Source: Cherax quadricarinatus
Taxonomy: Eukaryota; Arthropoda; Malacostraca; Decapoda; Parastacidae
Length of the DNA: 64,000 bases
Direction of reading: 5' to 3'
Assembly (NCBI RefSeq): GCF_038502225.1
Contig: NC_091292.1
Location: 102,539,128-102,603,127 of the forward strand
Shown: piece by piece, positions 10,183-22,800 of the stretch
How positions within the stretch are numbered: the first letter of the stretch is position 1
How the letters are laid out: the number at the start of each line of letters is the position of its first letter
Translations under genes and position numbers: made by a program
The notes under the pieces: generated by a model
What the model was told of the DNA's origin: nothing
Seen by the model: only the letters and a program-made list of their open reading frames with translations
The model's database searches: none

Positions 10183-13100
10183 CCTGCCTATCCTCCCGTC
10201 ACACTACTAACACTACCACCGTTGTTGACCTGTCTGCCACCTGCCTATCCTCCCGTCACACCAGTAACACTACCACCAGTGTTGACCTGTCTGCCACCTG
10301 ACTATCCTCCCGTCACACCAGTAACACTACCACCGTTGTTGACCTGTCTGCCACCTGCCTATCCTCCCGTCGCACCAGTAACACTACCACCGTTGTTGAC
10401 CTGTCTGCCACCTGCCTATCCTCCCGTCGCACCAGTAACACTACCACCGTTGTTGACCTGTCTGCCACCTGCCTATCCTCCCGTCACACCAGTAACACTA
10501 CCACCGTTGTTGACCTGTCTGCCACCTGCCTATCCTCCCGTCACACCAGTAACACTACCACCGTTGTTGACCTGTCTGCCACCTGCCTATCCTCCCGTCG
10601 CACCAGTAACACTACCACCGTTGTTGACCTGTCTGCCACCTGCCTATCCTCCCGTCGCACCAGTAACACTACCACCGTTGTTGACCTGTCTGCCACCTGC
10701 CTATCCTCCCGTCGCACCAGTAACACTACCACCGTTGTTGACCTGTCTGCCACCTGCCTATCCTCCCGTCACACCAGTAACACTACCACCGTTGTTGACC
10801 TGTCTGCCACCTGCCTATCCTCCCGTCGCACCAGTAACACTACCACCGTTGTTGACCTGTCTGCCACCTGCCTATCCTCCCGTCGCACCAGTAACACTAC
10901 CACCGTTGTTGACCTGTCTGCCACCTGCCTATCCTCCCGTCACACCAGTAACACTACCACCGTTGTTGACCTGTCTGCCACCTGCCTATCCTCCCGTCGC
11001 ACCAGTAACACTACCACCGTTGTTGACCTGTCTGCCACCTGCCTATCCTCCCGTCACACCAGTAACACTACCACCAGTGTTGACCTGTCTGCCACCTGCC
11101 TATCCTCCCGTTGCACCAGTAACACTACCACCGTTGTTGACCTGTCTGCCACCTGCCTATCCTCCCGTCGCACCAGTAACACTACCACCGTTGTTGACCT
11201 GTCTGCCACCTGCCTATCCTCCCGTCACACCAGTAACACTACCACCGTTGTTGACCTGTCTGCCACCTGCCTATCCTCCCGTCGCACCAGTAACACTACC
11301 ACCGTTGTTGACCTGTCTGCCACCTGCCTATCCTCCCGTCGCACCAGTAACACTACCACCGTTGTTGACCTGTCTGCCACCTGCCTATCCTCCCGTCACA
11401 CCAGTAACACTACCACCGTTGTTGACCTGTCTGCCACCTGCCTATCCTCCCGTCACACCAGTAACACTACCACCGTTGTTGACCTGTCTGCCACCTGCCT
11501 ATCCTCCCGTCGCACCAGTAACACTACCACCGTTCTTGACCTGTCTGCCACCTGCCTATCCTCCCGTCACACCAGTAACACTACCACCGTTGTTGACCTG
11601 TCTGCCACCTGCCTATCCTCCCGTCACACCAGTAACACTACCACCGTTGTTGACCTGTCTGCCACCTGCCTATCCTCCCGTCGCACCAGTAACACTACCA
11701 CCGTTCTTGACCTGTCTGCCACCTGCCTATCCTCCCGTCACACCAGTAACACTACCACCGTTGTTGACCTGTCTGCCACCTGCCTATCCTCCCGTCACAC
11801 CAGTAACACTACCACCGTTGTTGACCTGTCTGCCACCTGCCTATCCTCCCGTCGCACCAGTAACACTACCACCGTTCTTGACCTGTCTGCCACCTGCCTA
11901 TCCTCCCGTCACACCAGTAACACTACCACCGTTGTTGACCTGTCTGCCACCTGCCTATCCTCCCGTCACACCAGTAACACTACCACCGTTGTTGACCTGT
12001 CTGCCACCTGCCTATCCTCCCGTCGCACCAGTAACACTACCACCGTTGTTGACCTGTCTGCCACCTGCCTATCCTCCCGTCACACCAGTAACACTACCAC
12101 CGTTCTTGACCTGTCTGCCACCTGACTATCCTCCCGTCACACCAGTAACACTACCACCGTTGTTGACCTGTCTGCCACCTGCCTATCCTCCCGTCACACC
12201 AGTAACACTACCACCGTTCTTGACCTGTCTGCCACCTGACTATCCTCCCGTCACACCAGTAACACTACCACCGTTGTTGACCTGTCTGCCACCTGACTAT
12301 CCTCCCGTCACACCAGTAACACTACCACCGTTGTTGACCTGTCTGCCACCTGACTATCCTCCCGTCACACCAGTAACACTACCACCGTTGTTGACCTGTC
12401 TGCCACCTGACTATCCTCCCGTCACACCAGTAACACTACCACCGTTGTTGACCTGTCTGCCACCTGACTATCCTCCCGTCACACCAGTAACACTACCACC
12501 GTTCTTGACCTGTCTGCCACCTGACTATCCTCCCGTCACACCAGTAACACTACCACCGTTGTTGACCTGTCTGCCACCTGACTATCCTCCCGTCACACCA
12601 GTAACACTACCACCGTTCTTGACCTGTCTGCCACCTGACTATCCTCCCGTCACACCAGTAACACTACCACCGTTGTTGACCTGTCTGCCACCTGCCTATC
12701 CTCCCGTCACACCAGTAACACTACCACCGTTGTTGACCTGTCTGCCACCTGCCTATCCTCCCGTCACACCAGTAACACTACCACCGTTGTTGACCTGTCT
12801 GCCACCTGCCTATCCTCCCGTCACACCAGTAACACTACCACCGTTGTTGACCTGTCTGCCACCTGCCTATCCTCCCGTCACACCAGTAACACTACCACCA
12901 GTGTTGACCTGTCTGCCACCTGCCTATCCTCCCGTCACACCAGTAACACTACCACCGTTGTTGACCTGTCTGCCACCTGCCTATCCTCCCGTCACACCAG
13001 TAACACTACCACCGTTGTTGACCTGTCTGCCACCTGCCTATCCTCCCGTCGCACCAGTAACACTACCACCGTTGTTGACCTGTCTGCCACCTGCCTATCC

Positions 13101-16100
13101 TCCCGTCGCACCAGTAACACTACCACCGTTGTTGACCTGTCTGCCACCTGCCTATCCTCCCGTCGCACCAGTAACACTACCACCGTTGTTGACCTGTCTG
13201 CCACCTGCCTATCCTCCCGTCACACCAGTAACACTACCACCGTTATTGACCTGTCTGCCACCTGCCTATCCTCCCGTCGCACCAGTAACACTACCACCGT
13301 TATTGACCTGTCTGCCACCTGCCTATCCTCCCGTCGCACCAGTAACACTACCACCAGTGTTGACCTGTCTGCCACCTGCCTATCCTCCCGTCACACCAGT
13401 AACACTACCACCAGTGTTGACCTGTCTGCCACCTGCCTATCCTCCCGTCGCACCAGTAACACTACCACCGTTATTGACCTGTCTGCCACCTGCCTATCCT
13501 CCCGTCACACCAGTAACACTACCACCGTTATTGACCTGTCTGCCACCTGCCTATCCTCCCGTCACACCAGTAACACTACCACCGTTATTGACCTGTCTGC
13601 CACCTGCCTATCCTCCCGTCACACCAGTAACACTACCACCAGTGTTGACCTGTCTGCCACCTGCCTATCCTCCCGTCACACCAGTAACACTACCACCGTT
13701 GTTGACCTGTCTGCCACCTGCCTATCCTCCCGTCACACCAGTAACACTACCACCGTTCTTGACCTGTCTGCCACCTACCTATCCTCCCGTCGCACCAGTA
13801 ACACTACCACCGTTGTTGACCTGTCTGCCACCTGCCTATCCTCCCGTCGCACCAGTAACACTACCACCGTTATTGACCTGTCTGCCACCTGCCTATCCTC
13901 CCGTCACACCAGTAACACTACCACCGTTATTGACCTGTCTGCCACCTGCCTATCCTCCCGTCACACCAGTAACACTACCACCGTTATTGACCTGTCTGCC
14001 ACCTGCCTATCCTCCCGTCACACCAGTAACACTACCACCAGTGTTGACCTGTCTGCCACCTGCCTATCCTCCCGTCACACCAGTAACACTACCACCGTTG
14101 TTGACCTGTCTGCCACCTGCCTATCCTCCCGTCACACCAGTAACACTACCACCGTTCTTGACCTGTCTGCCACCTACCTATCCTCCCGTCGCACCAGTAA
14201 CACTACCACCGTTGTTGACCTGTCTGCCACCTGCCTATCCTCCCGTCGCACCAGTAACACTACCACCGTTGTTGACCTGTCTGCCACCTGCCTATCCTCC
14301 CGTCACACCAGTAACACTACCACCGTTGTTGACCTGTCTGCCACCTGCCTATCCTCCCGTCGCACCAGTAACACTACCACCAGTGTTGACCTGTCTGCCA
14401 CCTGCCTATCCTCCCGTCACACCAGTAACACTACCACCGTTGTTGACCTGTCTGCCACCTGCCTATCCTCCCGTCGCACCAGTAACACTACCACCAGTGT
14501 TGACCTGTCTGCCACCTGCCTATCCTCCCGTCACACCAGTAACACTACCACCGTTGTTGACCTGTCTGCCACCTGCCTATCCTCCCGTCACACCAGTAAC
14601 ACTACCACCAGTGTTGACCTGTCTGCCACCTGCCTATCCTCCCGTCGCACCAGTAACACTACCACCGTTGTTGACCTGTCTGCCACCTGCCTATCCTCCC
14701 GTCACACCAGTAACACTACCACCGTTGTTGACCTGTCTGCCACCTGACTATCCTCCCGTCACACCAGTAACACTACCACCGTTGTTGACCTGTCTGCCAC
14801 CTGACTATCCTCCCGTCACACCAGTAACACTACCACCGTTGTTGACCTGTCTGCCACCTGCCTATCCTCCCGTCACACCAGTAACACTACCACCGTTGTT
14901 GACCTGTCTGCCACCTGCCTATCCTCCCGTCGCACCAGTAACACTACCACCAGTGTTGACCTGTCTGCCACCTGCCTATCCTCCCGTCACACCAGTAACA
15001 CTACCACCGTTGTTGACCTGTCTGCCACCTGCCTATCCTCCCGTCGCACCAGTAACACTACCACCAGTGTTGACCTGTCTGCCACCTGCCTATCCTCCCG
15101 TCACACCAGTAACACTACCACCGTTGTTGACCTGTCTGCCACCTGCCTATCCTCCCGTCACACCAGTAACACTACCACCAGTGTTGACCTGTCTGCCACC
15201 TGCCTATCCTCCCGTCGCACCAGTAACACTACCACCGTTGTTGACCTGTCTGCCACCTGCCTATCCTCCCGTCACACCAGTAACACTACCACCGTTGTTG
15301 ACCTGTCTGCCACCTGCCTATCCTCCCGTCGCACCAGTAACACTACCACCAGTGTTGACCTGTCTGCCACCTGCCTATCCTCCCGTCGCACCAGTAACAC
15401 TACCACCGTTGTTGACCTGTCTGCCACCTGCCTATCCTCCCGTCGCACCAGTAACACTACCACCAGTGTTGACCTGTCTGCCACCTGCCTATCCTCCCGT
15501 CACACCAGTAACACTACCACCGTTGTTGACCTGTCTGCCACCTGCCTATCCTCCCGTCACACCAGTAACACTACCACCGTTGTTGACCTGTCTGCCACCT
15601 GCCTATCCTCCCGTCGCACCAGTAACACTACCACCGTTGTTGACCTGTCTGCCACCCACCGTTGTTGACCTGTCTGCCACCTGCCTATCCTCCCGTCGCA
15701 CCAGTAACACTACCACCGTTGTTGACCTGTCTGCCACCTGCCTATCCTCCCGTCGCACCAGTAACACTACCACCGTTGTTGACCTGTCTGCCACCTGCCT
15801 ATCCTCCCGTCGCACCAGTAACACTACCACCGTTGTTGACCTGTCTGCCACCTGTAACACAGTACACTACCACCGTTGTTGACCTGTCTGCCACCTGACT
15901 ATCCTCCCGTCACACCAGTAACACTACCACCGTTGTTGACCTGTCTGCCACCTGCCTATCCTCCCGTCGCACCAGTAACACTACCACCGTTGTTGACCTG
16001 TCTGCCACCTGCCTATCCTCCCGTCACACCAGTAACACTACCACCGTTGTTGACCTGTCTGCCACCTGCCTATCCTCCCGTCGCACCAGTAACACTACCA

Positions 16101-19100
16101 CCGTTGTTGACCTGTCTGCCACCTGCCTATCCTCCCGTCGCACCAGTAACACTACCACCGTTGTTGACCTGTCTGCCACCTGCCTATCCTCCCGTCGCAC
16201 CAGTAACACTACCACCGTTGTTGACCTGTCTGCCACCTGCCTATCCTCCCGTCGCACCAGTAACACTACCACCGTTGTTGACCTGTCTGCCACCTGCCTA
16301 TCCTCCCGTCACACCAGTAACACTACCACCGTTGTTGACCTGTCTGCCACCTGCCTATCCTCCCGTCGCACCAGTAACACTACCACCGTTGTTGACCTGT
16401 CTGCCACCTGCCTATCCTCCCGTCGCACCAGTAACACTACCACCGTTGTTGACCTGTCTGCCACCTGCCTATCCTCCCGTCGCACCAGTAACACTACCAC
16501 CAGTGTTGACCTGTCTGCCACCTGACTATCCTCCCGTCACACCAGTAACACTACCACCGTTGTTGACCTGTCTGCCACCTGCCTATCCTCCCGTCGCACC
16601 AGTAACACTACCACCGTTGTTGACCTGTCTGCCACCTGCCTATCCTCCCGTCGCACCAGTAACACTACCACCGTTGTTGACCTGTCTGCCACCTGCCTAT
16701 CCTCCCGTCGCACCAGTAACACTACCACCGTTGTTGACCTGTCTGCCACCTGCCTATCCTCCCGTCACACCAGTAACACTACCACCGTTGTTGACCTGTC
16801 TGCCACCTGCCTATCCTCCCGTCGCACCAGTAACACTACCACCGTTGTTGACCTGTCTGCCACCTGCCTATCCTCCCGTCGCACCAGTAACACTACCACC
16901 AGTGTTGACCTGTCTGCCACCTGACTATCCTCCCGTCACACCAGTAACACTACCACCGTTGTTGACCTGTCTGCCACCTGCCTATCCTCCCGTCGCACCA
17001 GTAACACTACCACCGTTGTTGACCTGTCTGCCACCTGCCTATCCTCCCGTCGCACCAGTAACACTACCACCGTTGTTGACCTGTCTGCCACCTGCCTATC
17101 CTCCCGTCGCACCAGTAACACTACCACCAGTGTTGACCTGTCTGCCACCTGACTATCCTCCCGTCACACCAGTAACACTACCACCGTTGTTGACCTGTCT
17201 GCCACCTGACTATCCTCCCGTCACACCAGTAACACTACCACCGTTGTTGACCTGTCTGCCACCTGACTATCCTCCCGTCACACCAGTAACACTACCACCG
17301 TTGTTGACCTGTCTGCCACCTGCCTATCCTCCCGTCGCACCAGTAACACTACCACCGTTGTTGACCTGTCTGCCACCTGCCTATCCTCCCGTCACACCAG
17401 TAACACTACCACCGTTGTTGACCTGTCTGCCACCTGCCTATCCTCCCGTCACACCAGTAACACTACCACCGTTGTTGACCTGTCTGCCACCTGCCTATCC
17501 TCCCGTCACACCAGTAACACTACCACCGTTGTTGACCTGTCTGCCACCTGCCTATCCTCCCGTCGCACCAGTAACACTACCACCGTTGTTGACCTGTCTG
17601 CCACCTGCCTATCCTCCCGTCACACCAGTAACACTACCACCGTTGTTGACCTGTCTGCCACCTGCCTATCCTCCCGTCGCACCAGTAACACTACCACCGT
17701 TGTTGACCTGTCTGCCACCTGCCTATCCTCCCGTTGCACCAGTAACACTACCACCTTGTTGACCTGTCTGCCACCTGCCTATCCTCCCGTCGCACCAGTA
17801 ACACTACCACCGTTGTTGACCTGTCTGCCACCTGCCTATCCTCCCGTCGCACCAGTAACACTACCACCGTTCTTGACCTGTCTGCCACCTACCTATCCTC
17901 CCGTCGCACCAGTAACACTACCACCGTTGTTGACCTGTCTGCCACCTGCCTATCCTCCCGTCGCACCAGTAACACTACCACCGTTGTTGACCTGTCTGCC
18001 ACCTGCCTATCCTCCCGTCGCACCAGTAACACTACCACCGTTGTTGACCTGTCTGCCACCTGCCTATCCTCCCGTCGCACCAGTAACACTACCACCGTTG
18101 TTGACCTGTCTGCCACCTGCCTATCCTCCCGTCGCACCAGTAACACTACCACCGTTGTTGACCTGTCTGCCACCTGCCTATCCTCCCGTCGCACTACTAA
18201 CACTACCACCGTTATTGACCTGTCTGCCACCTGCCTATCCTCCCGTCGCACCAGTAACACTAAAACCATTGTTGACCTGTCTGCCACCTGCCTATCCTCC
18301 CGTCGCACTACTAACACTACCACCGTTATTGACCTGTCTGCCACCTGCCTATCCTCCCGTCGCACCAGTAACACTACCACCGTTGTTGACCTGTCTGCCA
18401 CCTGACTACCCTCCCGTCACACCAGTAACACTACCACCATTGTTGACCTGTCTGCCACCTGAATACCCTCCCGTCACACCAGTAACAGTACCACCAGTGT
18501 TGACCTGTCTGCCACCTGACTACCCTCCCGTCACACCAGTAACACTACCACCAGTGTTGACCTGTCTGCCACCTGACTATCCTTCCGTCACACCAGTAAC
18601 ACTACCACCAGTGTTGACCTGTCTGCAACCTGACTATCCTCCCGTCACACCAGTAACACTACCACCAGTGTTGACCTGTCTGCCACCTGACTACCCTCCC
18701 GTCACACCAGTAACACTACCACCAGTGTTGACCTGTCTGCCACCTGACTATCCTCCCGTCACACCAGTAACACTACCACCAGTGTTGACCTGTCTGCCAC
18801 CTGACTACCCTCCCGTCACACCAGTAACACTGCCACCAGTGTTGACCTGTCTGCCACCTGACTATCCTCCCGTCACACCAGTAACACTGCCACCAGTGTT
18901 GACCTGTCTGCCACCTGACTATCCTCCCGTCACACCAGTAACACTGCCACCAGTGTTGACCTGTCTGCCACCTGACTACCCTCCCGTCGCACCAGTAACA
19001 CTACCACCAGTGTTGACCTGTCTGCCACCTGACTACCCTCCCGTCACACCAGTAACACTACCACCAGCGTTGACCTGTCTGCCACCTGCCTATCCTCCCG

Positions 19101-19648
19101 TCACACCAGTAACACTGCCACCAGTGTTGACCTGTCTGCCACCTGACTATCCTCCCGTCACACCAGTAACACTGCCACCAGTGTTGACCTGTCTGCCACC
19201 TGACTATCCTCCCGTCACACCAGTAACACTGCCACCAGTGTTGACCTGTCTGCCACCTGACTACCCTCCCGTCACACCAGTAACACTACCACCAGCGTTG
19301 ACCTGTCTGCCACCTGACTACCCTCCCGTCACACCAGTAACTACCACCAGTGTTGACCTGTCTGCCACCTGACTACCCTCCCGTCGCACCAGTAACACTA
19401 CCACCAGTGTTGACCTGTCTGCCACCTGACTACCCTCCCGTCGCACCAGTAACACTACCACCATTGTTGACCTGTCTGCCACCTGACTACCCTCCCGTCG
19501 CACCAGTAACACTACCACCAGCGTTGACCTGTCTGCCACCTGACTACCCTCCCGTCACACCAGTAACACTACCACCAGCGTTGACCTGTCTGCCACCTGA
19601 CTACCCTCCCGTCACACCAGTAACACTACCACCAGCGTTGACCTGTCT
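10183..19648. repeat. 57-bp minisatellite, about 166 copies
   Basis: The unit contains TTGACCTGTCTGCCACCTG, CCTATCCTCCCGTC, A/G-CACCAGTAACAC and TACCACC with a G-TTG/AG-TG ending. At 57 bp (19 codons) it leaves a frame open for 1,886 residues. Indels at about 15656, 15853, 17757 and 19341 shift that frame and the array runs on unchanged, so it is not maintained as coding. Variant units form higher-order repeats: a 171-bp triplet at about 11500-11900 and a 399-bp heptamer at about 13630-14260. The right end (18400-19648) is a subfamily with CTACCCTCCC and CCACCAGTG. Confidence 0.98.
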
Positions 19649-19869
19649 TCTTTGTGTCTCCTAAACATGTAAAACGAGAAGTAAATCTTACCAACTCTTG
19701 CTTCTTTCTGTGTTAGTTTATAGCTCTTGTTTCTGTAGCATTCCTTTGCAGTTTAGGAGGCTTGGCCTGAGACCGGGCCGCTGGAGCCATCATACCGGCA
19801 ACATTAACAGTTATGTCATATGTACGTTGTTAACTTAAAGGAACAAGTTGCGTTGTGAAGGTCACCTGT
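19649..19869. other. Spacer between two arrays
   Basis: Unique sequence; no gene or known element recognised. Confidence 0.5.
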
Positions 19870-22800
19870 GAGGGAGTGTTGAAAGTGTTGTCTCTGGTGA
19901 GTATTGAAAGTGTTGTCTCTGGTGAGTGTTGAAAGTGTTGTCCCTGGTGAGTGTTGAAAGTGTTGTCTCTTGTTAGTGTTGAAAGTGTCTCTGGTGAGTG
20001 TTGAAAGTGTTGTCCCTGGTGAGTGTTGAAAGTGTCTCTGGTGAGTGTTGAAAGTGTCTCTGGTGAGTGTTGAAAGTGTCTCTGGTGAGTGTTGAAAGTG
20101 TTGTCCCTGGTGAGTGTTGAAAGTGTCTCTGGTGAGTGTTGAAAGTGTCTCTGGTGAGTGTTGAAAGTGTTGTCCCTGGTGAGTGTTGAAAGTGTCTCTG
20201 GTGAGTGTTGAAGTGTCTCTGGTGAGTGTTGTCCCTGGTGAGTGTTGAAAGTGTTGTCCCTGGTGAGTGTTGAAAGTGTCTCTGGTGAGTGTTGAAAGTG
20301 TCTCTGGTGAGTGTTGAAAGTGTTGTCCCTGGTGAGTGTTGAAAGTGTCTCTGGTGAGTGTTGAAAGTGTCTCTGGTGAGTGTTGAAAGTGTCTCTGGTG
20401 AGTGTTGAAAGTGTTGTCCCTGGTGAGTGTTGAAAGTGTTGTCTCTGGTGAGTGTTGAAAGTGTTGTCCCGGGTGAGTGTTGAAAGTGTTGTCTCTGGTG
20501 AGTGTTGAAAGTGTTGTCTCTGGTGAGTGTTGAAAGTGTTGTCTCTGGTGAGTGTTGAAAGTGTTGTCCCTGGTGAGTGTTGAAAGTGTTGTCTCTGGTG
20601 AGTGTTGAAAGTGTTGTCTCTGGTGAGTGTTGAAAGTGTTGTCTCTGGTGAGTGTTGAAAGTGTTGTCTCTGGTGAGTGTTGAAAGTGTTGTCTCTGGTG
20701 AGTGTTGAAAGTGTTGTCTCTGGTGAGTGTTGAAAGTGTTGTCTCTGGTGAGTGTTGAAAGTGTTGTCTCTGGTGAGTGTTGAAAGTGTTGTCTCTGGTG
20801 AGTGTTGAAAGTGTTGTCTCTGGTGAGTGTTGAAAGTGTTGTCTCTGGTGAGTGTTGAAAGTGTTGTCTCTTGTTAGTGTTGAAAGTGTTGTCTCTGGTG
20901 AGTGTTGAAAGTGTTGTCCCTGGTGAGTGTTGAAAGTGTTGTCTCTTGGTGAGTGTTGAAAGTGTTGTCTCTGGTGAGTGTTGAAAGTGTTGTCTCTGGT
21001 GAGTGTTGAAAGTGTTGTCTCTGGTGAGTGTTGAAAGTGTTGTCCCTGGTGAGTGTTGAAAGTGTTGTCTCTGGTGAGTGTTGAAAGTGTTGTCCCTGGT
21101 GAGTGTTGAAAGTGTTGTCTCTGGTGAGTGTTGAAAGTGTTGTCCCTGGTGAGTGTTGAAAGTGTTGTCTCTGGTGAGTGTTGAAAGTGTTGTCTCTGGT
21201 GAGTGTTGAAAGTGTTGTCTCTGGTGAGTGTTGAAAGTGTTGTCCCTGGTGAGTGTTGAAAGTGTTGTCTCTGGTGAGTGTTGAAAGTGTTGTCTCTGGT
21301 GAGTGTTGAAAGTGTTGTCCCTGGTGAGTGTTGAAAGTGTTGTCCCTGGTGAGTGTTGAAAGTGTTGTCCCTGGTGAGTGTTGAAAGTGTTGTCCCTGGT
21401 GAGTGTTGAAAGTGTTGTCTCTGGTGAGTGTTGAAAGTGTTGTCCCGGGTGAGTGTTGAAAGTGTTGTCCCGGGTGAGTGTTGAAAGTGTTGTCTCTGGT
21501 GAGTGTTGAAAGTGTTGTCCCGGGTGAGTGTTGAAAGTGTTGTCCCTGGTGAGTGTTGAAAGTGTTGTCCCTGGTGAGTGTTGAAAGTGTTGTCTCTGGT
21601 GAGTGTTGAAAGTGTTGTCCCGGGTGAGTGTTGAAAGTGTTGTCCCTGGTGAGTGTTGAAAGTGTTGTCTCTGGTGAGTGTTGAAAGTGTTGTCTCTGGT
21701 GAGTGTTGAAAGTGTTGTCTCTGGTGAGTGTTGAAAGTGTTGTCTCTGGTGAGTGTTGAAAGTGTTGTCTCTGGTGAGTGTTGAAAGTGTTGTCTCTGGT
21801 GAGTGTTGAAAGTGTTGTCTCTGGTGAGTGTTGAAAGTGTTGTCTCTGGTGAGTGTTGAAAGTGTTGTCTCTGGTGAGTGTTGAAAGTGTTGTCTCTGGT
21901 GAGTGTTGAAAGTGTTGTCTCTGGTGAGTGTTGAAAGTGTTGTCTCTGGTGAGTGTTGAAAGTGTTGTCTCTGGTGAGTGTTGAAAGTGTTGTCCCTGGT
22001 GAGTGTTGAAAGTGTTGTCCCTGGTGAGTGTTGAAAGTGTTGTCTCTGGTGAGTGTTGAAAGTGTTGTCTCTGGTGAGTGTTGAAAGTGTTGTCCCTGGT
22101 GAGTGTTGAAAGTGTTGTCCCTGGTGAGTGTTGAAAGTGTTGTCCCTGGTGAGTGTTGAAAGTGTTGTCCCTGGTGAGTGTTGAAAGTGTTGTCCATGGT
22201 GAGTGTTGAAAGTGTTATCCCTGGTGAGTGTTGAAAGTGTTGTCCCTGGTGAGTGTTGAAAGTGTTGTCTCTGGTGAGTGTTGAAAGTGTTGTCTCTTGT
22301 TAGTGTTGAAAGTGTTGTCTCTTGTTAGTGTTGAAAGTGTTGTCCCTGGTGAGTGTTGAAAGTGTTGTCTCTGGTGAGTGTTGAAAGTGTTGTCTCTGGT
22401 GAGTGTTGAAAGTGTTGTCTCTGGTGAGTGTTGAAAGTGTTGTCCCTGGTGAGTGTTGAAAGTGTTGTCTCTGGTGAGTGTTGAAAGTGTTGTCTCTGGT
22501 GAGTGTTGAAAGTGTTGTCTCTGGTGAGTGTTGAAAGTGTTGTCCCGGGTGAGTGTTGAAAGTGTTGTCTCTGGTGAGTGTTGAAAGTGTTGTCTCTGGT
22601 GAGTGTTGAAAGTGTTGTCTCTGGTGAGTGTTGAAAGTGTTGTCCCTGGTGAGTGTTGAAAGTGTTGTCTCTGGTGAGTGTTGAAAGTGTTGTCTCTGGT
22701 GAGTGTTGAAAGTGTTGTCCCTGGTGAGTGTTGAAAGTGTTGTCTCTGGTGAGTGTTGAAAGTGTTGTCCCTGGTGAGTGTTGAAAGTGTTGTCTCTGGT

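Noticed and set aside
10222..15882. 1,886-residue Pro/Thr-rich open frame, as a giant mucin-like protein
   Set aside because: The frame exists because the 57-bp unit is a multiple of 3 and has no stop in that frame. Indels at 15656, 15853, 17757 and 19341 break it while the array continues, there is no signal peptide or non-repeat domain, and the opposite strand is also largely open.
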